Below are positions 7,308 to 15,567 of a stretch of 45,035 nucleotides of DNA, in pieces. How positions within the stretch are numbered: position 1 is the stretch's first letter; each line of letters starts with the position of its first letter. This stretch comes from an uncultured Bacilli bacterium (lineage in GTDB: Bacteria > Bacillota_I > Bacilli_A > RF39 > UBA660): NCBI GenBank assembly GCA_934098555.1, contig CAKOOQ010000005.1, positions 1 through 45,035 of the forward strand, read 5' to 3'. A model generated the notes under the pieces. That model was given only the letters and a program-made list of their open reading frames with translations. It was not told the origin of the DNA and made no database searches. The translations under genes were made by a program, and so were the position numbers.

Positions 7308-8558
7308 CTAGTTATTTTCTTCTAAAAATTTTAAAGTTTTACGCATTTTAGAATCATAAGCTAAAACTTCTTTACCACCAAAGGCTTCCACAAGTTCTTC
7401 TTTGGAAATGCCATAATTAGTTGCCATTTCTTCAATGTCTTTTTCAATTTCTTCATCGGTTACTTCAATTTTTTCAGCTTCACAAACAGCTTCTAACATG
7501 TAACGATATTTAATACGACGAATAGCTTCTGGTTCCATTTGTTTATGCATATCTTCATGTGTTGTACCTGTAAATTCCATATATTGATTAAGAGATAAAC
7601 CTTGTGTTTTTAATTGTTCTTCCCATTGATGAATCATACGATGTACTTCGTCATCAATAATTTCTTCTGGAATTTCAACTTCTACTTTTTCAGAAACTTG
7701 ATTTAAAACTTCTTCTAAGAAACGGTTTTTTTCTTCGCTTTCTTTTTCTTCTTTAATCGTTTTTTCAACTTCTTTAGCAAGACTTTCAGCATCTGTAACT
7801 TTGTCATAACCTAAATCAGCAAAAAAATTTTCATCGATATCCGGTAAAATCCTTGCTTTAATTTCTTTTAAAGTAACATGGAAGACAACTTCTTTACCAG
7901 CTAATTCTTTTGTATAGTTTTCAGGAAATTTTAAGTGTAAATCTTTTGTTTCATCCACTTTCATACCTAAAACACCATCTTCAAAACCTGGAATAAAGGT
8001 ATTGGTACCAATTTCTAAAGGATAATTTTCGCCACTTCCACCTTCTAAAGGTTCTCCATCTACTTCACCTTTAAAATCAATAACGGCTGTGTCGCCTTTT
8101 TCAACAACACCACCTTCTTTAACGGTAATATCCGCAAATTGTTCACGTAATTCGTTAATCTTAGCATCGACTTCTTCTTTTTTAACACTTACTTTTTCTT
8201 TTTTAATTTTTAAGTCTTTATATTGTCCTAATTTAACTTCCGGTTTACCAATAAAGTTAAAAGATAAAGTAAGCCCTTCAGCGTCAATCTTTTCAATTTC
8301 AACAGTTGGTTGAATTTCTGCTTTAACTTTTGTTTTTTCTTCAGCTTCTTTATATGCTTCATCTACAACATTTAAATAAGCTTCTTCAAATAAAGATTCA
8401 ATACCATAATTTTTTAAGTAAATTTCTTTTGGAACTTTTCCTTCTCTAAAGCCATCCACTTTAGCTGTTTTAACTTTCTTTTTGAAGGCGTCATCTAATG
8501 CTTTTTTCCAAGCTTCGCCTTTAATTTCAATTGTTATTTTTTCTGTATTTTTTGCCAT
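7308..8558 (-). CDS. tig: Trigger factor, ribosome-associated chaperone
   Basis: Binds nascent chains at the ribosome exit tunnel. The 416-residue protein has the ribosome-docking signature VDGFREGKVPKEIYLKNYG near residues 35-53, an FKBP-type PPIase domain (about 150-240, with GDTAVIDFKGEVDGEPLEGG and FIPGFEDGVLGMKVDE) and the helical C-terminal arms. It is a single-gene unit: its own ribosome binding site (AAGGAGTA) and a terminator directly after the stop. Confidence 0.96.
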   Translation of the reverse strand: MAKNTEKITIEIKGEAWKKALDDAFKKKVKTAKVDGFREGKVPKEIYLKNYGIESLFEEAYLNVVDEAYKEAEEKTKVKAEIQPTVEIEKIDAEGLTLSFNFIGKPEVKLGQYKDLKIKKEKVSVKKEEVDAKINELREQFADITVKEGGVVEKGDTAVIDFKGEVDGEPLEGGSGENYPLEIGTNTFIPGFEDGVLGMKVDETKDLHLKFPENYTKELAGKEVVFHVTLKEIKARILPDIDENFFADLGYDKVTDAESLAKEVEKTIKEEKESEEKNRFLEEVLNQVSEKVEVEIPEEIIDDEVHRMIHQWEEQLKTQGLSLNQYMEFTGTTHEDMHKQMEPEAIRRIKYRYMLEAVCEAEKIEVTDEEIEKDIEEMATNYGISKEELVEAFGGKEVLAYDSKMRKTLKFLEENN

Positions 8559-8620
8559 ATAAAAATACTCCTTTCGTACGTGTTTTATTATACATAAGTT
8601 TTTTTAAGAAAGCAAGAATT

Positions 8621-8644
8621 AAAAAAGAACCGAAGTTCTTTTTT
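8621..8644 (-). terminator. Terminator of the surface-protein operon
   Basis: Minus strand AAAAAAGAAC-TTCG-GTTCTTTTTT: 10-bp stem with a UUCG tetraloop and T-tract, at the stop of the 160-residue gene. Confidence 0.85.
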
Positions 8645-9125
8645 AAGAAACTCGCTCGACATAATTTAAAGGATAATTTGTACTGTTTTTAAAAGAATAA
8701 CGATACATACTTCCCTTTTCTAACGAGTCATTTAAATTATTAATGTTGTAATCATCAACAAAGTTTTTATCTAAGTCATATAATTTTTCATTATCTAATT
8801 CTAAAATTTTAACATCTAAAATTACTTCTTCATCATTACTCGTAAAAGCATATAGTCGACCCACATAATTTTTTTGACAATTATTTCTTGCCTCTTCATA
8901 TGTAAGATTTAAGGATTGGTATTTTTTAATGTTCCATACCAAAGCTCCTTGACAATTTTGATTTAATTTTTGATAAATACTTTGAGCATCTTTATATTTA
9001 ATGTTTTTATCCACAACTTCTTCCTGCTTAGAAGAAGAAAGGAAAAGAAGAAAAAGAATTACAAGTAAAACAATAATACTGCCCAAAAAAATTAAAATTT
9101 TTTTTCTATTAAAATGTATTTCCAT
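8643..9125 (-). CDS. Small membrane-anchored protein of the surface-protein operon
   Basis: 160 residues: basic start (HFNRKK), one strong transmembrane segment (about 9-30) and an outward-facing domain with two cysteines (QNCQGALVW, ARNNCQKNY) that could form a disulfide. No family recognised. It follows the 2137-residue gene by 14 nt, with an AAGGAAGAAAA ribosome binding site, and precedes the operon terminator, so it is probably made with the giant surface proteins and may help their export or anchoring. That role is inference. Confidence 0.7.
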   Translation of the reverse strand: MEIHFNRKKILIFLGSIIVLLVILFLLFLSSSKQEEVVDKNIKYKDAQSIYQKLNQNCQGALVWNIKKYQSLNLTYEEARNNCQKNYVGRLYAFTSNDEEVILDVKILELDNEKLYDLDKNFVDDYNINNLNDSLEKGSMYRYSFKNSTNYPLNYVERVS

Positions 9126-9139
9126 ATTTTTCTTCCTTT

Positions 9140-12100
9140 CTACGAAACACGATAGGGATGACTAAAGGTTCCATTTCCTGTTTTCAAAACACCTGATTTT
9201 AGATTAATAACCGGTCTTATATAAGTAAGACTGTCTGTGTTGGATAAATTAACATCCGAATCATAAAAAGACACTATTGATGAAAGCCATCCAGCCTCTA
9301 CTGGCGTCATAGATGTATAATAGAAGTCGGTTGCTAGGTAGTTATGAGGAATATTATAAGAGCTTTTATTAGTAATACCCGCCATAAATAATTCATCGCC
9401 GGTAATAAGCCCGATTGCATAAGTAAGATTTTGATTACCCTTAGTACTATTTACTGTAAATCTATCTTTTATATTACTACATTTTAAAGTAGCCAATTTA
9501 TTTTTGAACAATTCTTTTCCTCGATAAGAAGCTGTATTTAAACCATATCCTTCACCACTTAAAGTCGAACGATCATTACAAAATAAGGTGTCAGCTAAAT
9601 CATTTGTGTAGCTGCTTAAAAAGGATTGATACCATCTATCAAGAGCATCTTTAATATTAGAATTATTTGTATTTTGTCTAATTTCTTCTTGATTTTTACT
9701 TGCGTAACCAATGCGATGATACTTAAGAGCAATTGCGTTTGAAGTATCATTTTTCGTAGCACTCGTTATTTTGATAACATATTGACAAGAAGTTGGATGA
9801 TTATATGTGTTGCAATTATAGGTACTATTTAAATAATATTTCCCCACTAAAGTATCTAAATCAAGCTCATCATAGGCTTTTGTTGTTATATTACCGTTTA
9901 ACTCATAACGGTCTTTTGTCTCGTCGTAAGAATAGCTATCCGCATATGTAAAGGCTTTTTCATCATTCCAAATGGTATCGGCATCTTCATCTTGTCTTTC
10001 CGTTTCCACCCTTGTCGTATCTCCATACATAAAGCTTAAGCCAACATTATCAAAATGAGTTGTTGAGTTTGTCGCAAGATTTGTACCATTTATTTTCCAT
10101 TCTTTGCTATATGGTGTGCGACCAATATTTAAAATAGTATTGGGAATATCACCATATTCTAGAGTATTATTAGCTAAAGCTTTTTTCTGACTCTCACTTA
10201 AACTATCAACATCACTTACTTTACCGGTGTAAATCATTCGAATAGATTTATCACCGTTAACGCGAAGTATTTTCCAGTAGGCACCTGCATATTCTACCCA
10301 GTTATCAATAACATTGCCACGGTAGTAATAACTGGTTCCATAATCATCTGGCGCTGTACAAACAAGATTTTTTTCTACTTCTTCATTTTTAACATCGACT
10401 TTGCCATCACTACTGACAGAAGGACAAGAGCTTGCGGTATCTACTTCAGAAATAATTTGTTCTTCTGGTGTTTTAGGATAACCCAAGACATAGGGATTAC
10501 TTTTAGAGCCATCACCTTCAGTAATGTAAGCATCCGATGAAACGTAAACGCTTGGTCTGACAGCACTGAAATCTCCATAATAATTATGATAATTTAAAAG
10601 CATAGTACTACCTATAAAATCAATATAAGAATCATTTTCATTGTAATAATAGATATCAGAAAGCCAACTATAATTTTTACAACCATTTGTATAGCTTCCT
10701 CCACCCATAACACAACTAGAATCACAAAAATAAAAATTCCATTCTGTAATTGATAAGTCATGGCAAAGTTTATTTTCCTCACCATTGTATCTAGAATGTT
10801 CATATTCTGAAACACTATTTCTATAGTTTAATGATGAGATAAGGCCAACTTTACCCGTCCATGTGGATGATTTTTCATGAGCACTATAATCACTTTCACT
10901 TGTGTCATTTGTAGAAATAATTCCTGTATTCCAAACAGCATCCGAAATATAATTTTTCATTGAACGCAATCCAATGTTTGAAAAATCACAAGAGGAAGTT
11001 GAAGTTGAACCCCTGTAGTAGCATTTTCCAGTAGAACTATTATAATATAAACTATTATTAGCACTTTCACTTTCGTAACCTGGATTTAATAATTTAACAA
11101 GTAATGATGTATCATACGTTTTATTATCATCAACGCCTTTAGTAACATTTGTCCAAGAAAAATTTCCAATGTTTTCTGTTGTGATAAGCTTTAGTCTTGT
11201 TTCTTTTATCCCTTTACCATTATCGACATTGTTTTCTAATTCGACGACACGCCACAAAACTTTATCACCTTTGCTATGCAGTTTACGACAATTACTTGTT
11301 TTGTTACTGCACGCAGATGACGTTGCATAAAATTCATAATTTTCGCCACGATAAACATCTGTCTGATAAGTATCACCAGCTGTAACATAAGTATCTGTTG
11401 AAAAAGACTTTTCATCTATTTTTGAAGTGACATCTATCTTAGCGTTCATTTTGACGATATCCGACATTAACCCAGCCTTATTTTCAACCTTAACATAGAA
11501 TGTATAAACACCATTTTGATAGAAAGTATAATTCATATTTTCATACCTAGATGAACTAAAATCTACTCCATTTTTACTAAAATAATAATAGGCTATACCG
11601 CTTTCTTTATCTAACGAACCTGTTCCAGAAACTTTAACATTTTCTTTGTCAGATGTCACATTTATGGCTGCATCAGGCTTAGTTGTATCAACAAGATAAC
11701 TTGAAGAGCATTTGACATCATCATTATAATTAATGCAAATTTTTTGAGCACTTGTATTACTCTTGAATTGATAATTGAAAGATTTATTAACAAGAGAAGC
11801 TTCTTTATTTGGAGTACAATTTTCATCTGTTGTCACACAGTAATTCATTTTATCTGTCTCTTCAAGAGTAAACACTTGCATAGTAAGCTCTGTGTACCAA
11901 TTGTTTTTTCCACTGGTACTAGAATATATAGAAAAAGGTCTAAAAATTGTCACATCTTTTTCGACAACATCTGATATATTTCCTGCTTTATCTTCTGTTT
12001 TCACATAAATCTTATACGTTCCATTTTCACTTATAGCATAGAAATATGTGGAATTTGTCGATGATGTAAATGTCTTTCCATCTCGACTAAAATAATATTT

Positions 12101-15100
12101 AACAATTGCCGATTCATTTTCAACAGAAGAACCTAAATCCACAGAAATGCCCGTATCCGTAACCGTCGTTTCAATATTGGTAACAGGTTTTACTGGATCT
12201 ACTAAATAAGCATCAGAGCAAATGGTTTCTTCACCATCTTTAATACATAATCTTTCCGCACTAGAATTGCCTTTAAATGTATATTTAAAAGTGCCCATAG
12301 AAAGTTTAGCTTCTTCATTAGGTGTACATGATTCACCTGTCGTCACACAATAATTTACACTATCTACTAAATTACTTGGCGTATACTGTAAAGTAAGCCT
12401 TTTATACCAAGAATTATTACCAACTTCATAATCATTAACTTCTAATTCACTTTGCATCCGATAAGGATTATCTATTGTTCCATTTCCAACACTCAGAAGG
12501 CCACTTTTTACATTTATAACAGGTCTAACACCTAACTTTGAAGGATTATTTGATGTTGATGTTGTTGGGATTATCAATGATTCATCAACATATCCCACAA
12601 AAGAATTGAGGGGTTTGTCATACAAAATAGCATGAAATACATAGGGTGTCATCGTCCAGTAACGGCCTTTATTATATAAAAAGCCAGTTTTATCAATACC
12701 ACTTAACACAGCCTCATCACTAGTCAAGGTACCAATTGGATAAGTAAGTGAGCCATTTCCAATAGATATATTGCTTACAGTAAAACGATCGTTTTGATTC
12801 GGACATTTTAAACGATACGTGCTATCTGTCCCATGATAATAAGTTCCGCTAGCTCCGTATCCTAAATTGGAAATATTAATTTTGTCTAAATAATTTGTAT
12901 AAATATTATATGCACTATATGTAAAGTTTTCACCGCTTCCCAAAGAACGATCATTACAATAAAGGCTATCTGCTAAATAAGTTGTGTAAGACGATAATTT
13001 ATTTTGATACCATGTATCTATAACATCCTTTAAGGCGGAACTGTTTGTATTTTTTTGAGCCGCTGCAGCCGTTGTTGTTCCTAATGCTGTAATACCATAA
13101 TATGCTGTTCTATCATCCCTACGCATATTAGAATCATACTGGGCCTCATCAGCTCTTAAAATCTTTTTTAGATAAGGCAAATAGGTAGATGAACCTGCAG
13201 TTGACGGCGAATAATAAAGACCAACCGGATTTTCGTTTCCACTAGCGATATCAGGAATACTCCCCGAACCAGGCAACTTTGGTGTTAAAGTATTGTTTTT
13301 AATTTCGTATTCATTAGAACTAATAAAAGAATCTGGAGAGCTTTGTTCAATTCCCATATCATCCATACTATAAGAAAAGCTTTCACTTCCAACTTCCTCT
13401 GACCCTTCGTAAACACCATTTCTATTTCCATACATATAACCTACTACAGCATTATCGTAATACATTGGAGCATATATTTTCGTACTATAATAGGTTCCTA
13501 ATACAAGGTATTCATTGGCTTGTTTCCAGTTTTCATTAAAATAAGTTTGACCAATCGATGTGTAATTTGTTTTGGAATCATCATAACCATTACTTAATAC
13601 TTTTTTTCTTGTTGCATCATCAAGTTTATCAATAACCTCGGCATCTCCAGCATAAATCATTCTTACCGAAGAATCACCATTGATACGCAAGATGCGCCAA
13701 TAAAAACCGGCAAATTTAACATAGTTATCCGTGACGGCTCCACGGTAGTAATAGCTAGTTCCATAATCGTCTGGAGCCGTGCAAACCATAGAAGATGTTG
13801 TACTACTTACATTTGAAATGTTGCCAGCACTATCTACAGTAGGGCACGCATTACTCATAGTTGACTCTTCTTTTACTTTATCTTCTAATGGTTTATTGAT
13901 AGTAATAGTTTGTTTGTATATAGCCTCATTTCCTACATTATCAATAACCTTAACGGCAACATCATAATCTTTATACTCTAAATAATCATATACATAAGAT
14001 GCGGAAGTAGATAATGTTTCAAAATTTTTACCACCGTCAATTGAATAACTATAACCATTGATACCACTTTCTGAATCATAAGAATTAAGAGCACTGATAT
14101 ATAATCGGACACCATCTACAAAATAGTTAAAATCGATATGAGGGGCTTCTTTGTCTATCCGATAAGCATCTGAGCAAATTGTCCTTGTCTGATTACCAAC
14201 AATGTCTTGCGCAAGAGTACATACTTTTTGAGCTTTGGAGGAATTGACGGCTGAAACGCTAAAGGTTGCACTTGCTGTTAAATCAGGTGTACAAATATCT
14301 TCGGTTGTTAAACAGTATTTAACATTTTGAATACCGGTATCATCCGTTACTTTAATATTAAAAGTAGCATCTTTACACCAATCCGCTGTTGTACAACTGG
14401 CTGGTGTCACCTCATAGCTAATATGAGGAGCTTCACTGTCTTTAGCTAAAACATTTAATTGTTGGTGAGTTATATTACCCACATTATCTTTTACCCATAA
14501 GTAAAAGATTCCATCAGTTGAAAATTTCTCTTCAATATCCATGGTAATGCCAGAAACATTTTCATAATCATTGGGTTCTTTTTCTTCCGTCGTAAATTGA
14601 TATCCGGCTAAACCCGATTTTATATCCTCTAACGTAGCTTTTAAAACACCACTTTCATTAGAATTAATCGTCACTGTTGGAGGGGTTTGGTCTAACTTAT
14701 CGGTTGTAAAATTAATTGTCTTAATATTTCCTACTTCATCTTTCATATAAAGGGTGTAAGTTCCCTCTTTGGTTACCTCTTTATCAAAGGTAATATCATT
14801 CGTTGGGGAAAAATTTGTCCAAGAAGAGCCATCTACACTATATTCTATTAATTTTTTATTTGTACTTGTAGCTGAAACAGTAAAGATTTCTTTATTCTTA
14901 CTTATCTCGGTACTTTTAGAAACAATACTTAAAAGTATTTCGTTTTCTTTATCTGTATCCTGAATATAACTTCCTATAACTGAAATTTTACTTTCAAACT
15001 TAGCGTTCATAGTACCTTTATCCGCTGGGGTATCATAATCCATCCAAAGTTTGAGCTCATAAGTAGTCTTTTCATCTGCATTTAAAGAACCGCTCGTAAG

Positions 15101-15553
15101 TTTAAAAGAAGTATCCGCGTCTTCTAAGGTTGGTTTTACGGCTTCATAATTTGTAAGAAGTTCGGGTGTACTATTATTTAAAGAGACTTTAATATATTTA
15201 TTATCAAGTCTTTTGGTATTAGCCGCCGATAAAACACTTTCTAAATTCACTTCATATTTAGCGAGAGAAGTACACGTATTTTTGATAGTAAATGAATAAC
15301 CTTTTTCTTTTAAACCTTCACTATCTTTAGTTGGCTTGGCACTCGAAAGAGACACACCTGTGCTATTTTCTTTTAAAGTAAGTTCAAAGCAATCTGTGGC
15401 TGCGATATTAAGGTTGGTTTGAGTCTTTGTGAAAATCCAATACGCGTAAGAAGTCCCCCCTAATATAACAGTAAAACCTAAAACACTTACAAGAATGATA
15501 TATTTTTTTGACCAATGAAAAGATTTTATTTTCTCTTTTATTTTTTCTATCAT
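9140..15553 (-). CDS. Giant surface protein: SipW-type signal, Ig-like repeats, three 'WRI/RPV' domains
   Basis: 2137 residues. The N-terminus has a membrane segment ending in GTSYAYW, the motif of signal peptides cut by the SipW signal peptidase, then a TasA/camelysin-like domain (about 45-200; DCFELTLKE, YSFTIKNTC, LKLWMDYDTP). Several bacterial Ig-like repeats follow (about 205-560), rich in YxxSKDG and VKDNVGN motifs. A cysteine-containing domain opens at about 590 with APDDYGTSYYYRG and WRILRINGD and closes with RPVINVKSG and GNGTIDNPY. More Ig-like repeats (about 1090-1390) and two further copies follow: VLWRVVELEN near 1434, and APDDYGTSYYYRG near 1734 ending at the C-terminus in RPVINLKSG and GNGTFSHPY. 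No LPxTG or other anchor. Probably an extracellular fibre or adhesin; function unproven. Confidence 0.85.
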   Translation of the reverse strand: MIEKIKEKIKSFHWSKKYIILVSVLGFTVILGGTSYAYWIFTKTQTNLNIAATDCFELTLKENSTGVSLSSAKPTKDSEGLKEKGYSFTIKNTCTSLAKYEVNLESVLSAANTKRLDNKYIKVSLNNSTPELLTNYEAVKPTLEDADTSFKLTSGSLNADEKTTYELKLWMDYDTPADKGTMNAKFESKISVIGSYIQDTDKENEILLSIVSKSTEISKNKEIFTVSATSTNKKLIEYSVDGSSWTNFSPTNDITFDKEVTKEGTYTLYMKDEVGNIKTINFTTDKLDQTPPTVTINSNESGVLKATLEDIKSGLAGYQFTTEEKEPNDYENVSGITMDIEEKFSTDGIFYLWVKDNVGNITHQQLNVLAKDSEAPHISYEVTPASCTTADWCKDATFNIKVTDDTGIQNVKYCLTTEDICTPDLTASATFSVSAVNSSKAQKVCTLAQDIVGNQTRTICSDAYRIDKEAPHIDFNYFVDGVRLYISALNSYDSESGINGYSYSIDGGKNFETLSTSASYVYDYLEYKDYDVAVKVIDNVGNEAIYKQTITINKPLEDKVKEESTMSNACPTVDSAGNISNVSSTTSSMVCTAPDDYGTSYYYRGAVTDNYVKFAGFYWRILRINGDSSVRMIYAGDAEVIDKLDDATRKKVLSNGYDDSKTNYTSIGQTYFNENWKQANEYLVLGTYYSTKIYAPMYYDNAVVGYMYGNRNGVYEGSEEVGSESFSYSMDDMGIEQSSPDSFISSNEYEIKNNTLTPKLPGSGSIPDIASGNENPVGLYYSPSTAGSSTYLPYLKKILRADEAQYDSNMRRDDRTAYYGITALGTTTAAAAQKNTNSSALKDVIDTWYQNKLSSYTTYLADSLYCNDRSLGSGENFTYSAYNIYTNYLDKINISNLGYGASGTYYHGTDSTYRLKCPNQNDRFTVSNISIGNGSLTYPIGTLTSDEAVLSGIDKTGFLYNKGRYWTMTPYVFHAILYDKPLNSFVGYVDESLIIPTTSTSNNPSKLGVRPVINVKSGLLSVGNGTIDNPYRMQSELEVNDYEVGNNSWYKRLTLQYTPSNLVDSVNYCVTTGESCTPNEEAKLSMGTFKYTFKGNSSAERLCIKDGEETICSDAYLVDPVKPVTNIETTVTDTGISVDLGSSVENESAIVKYYFSRDGKTFTSSTNSTYFYAISENGTYKIYVKTEDKAGNISDVVEKDVTIFRPFSIYSSTSGKNNWYTELTMQVFTLEETDKMNYCVTTDENCTPNKEASLVNKSFNYQFKSNTSAQKICINYNDDVKCSSSYLVDTTKPDAAINVTSDKENVKVSGTGSLDKESGIAYYYFSKNGVDFSSSRYENMNYTFYQNGVYTFYVKVENKAGLMSDIVKMNAKIDVTSKIDEKSFSTDTYVTAGDTYQTDVYRGENYEFYATSSACSNKTSNCRKLHSKGDKVLWRVVELENNVDNGKGIKETRLKLITTENIGNFSWTNVTKGVDDNKTYDTSLLVKLLNPGYESESANNSLYYNSSTGKCYYRGSTSTSSCDFSNIGLRSMKNYISDAVWNTGIISTNDTSESDYSAHEKSSTWTGKVGLISSLNYRNSVSEYEHSRYNGEENKLCHDLSITEWNFYFCDSSCVMGGGSYTNGCKNYSWLSDIYYYNENDSYIDFIGSTMLLNYHNYYGDFSAVRPSVYVSSDAYITEGDGSKSNPYVLGYPKTPEEQIISEVDTASSCPSVSSDGKVDVKNEEVEKNLVCTAPDDYGTSYYYRGNVIDNWVEYAGAYWKILRVNGDKSIRMIYTGKVSDVDSLSESQKKALANNTLEYGDIPNTILNIGRTPYSKEWKINGTNLATNSTTHFDNVGLSFMYGDTTRVETERQDEDADTIWNDEKAFTYADSYSYDETKDRYELNGNITTKAYDELDLDTLVGKYYLNSTYNCNTYNHPTSCQYVIKITSATKNDTSNAIALKYHRIGYASKNQEEIRQNTNNSNIKDALDRWYQSFLSSYTNDLADTLFCNDRSTLSGEGYGLNTASYRGKELFKNKLATLKCSNIKDRFTVNSTKGNQNLTYAIGLITGDELFMAGITNKSSYNIPHNYLATDFYYTSMTPVEAGWLSSIVSFYDSDVNLSNTDSLTYIRPVINLKSGVLKTGNGTFSHPYRVS

Positions 15554-15567
15554 GTTTTACTTCCTTT

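Noticed and set aside
9140..15553. Target protein of a diversity-generating retroelement, given the C-type-lectin-like endings
   Set aside because: No reverse transcriptase, template repeat or adenine-rich variable region was seen.
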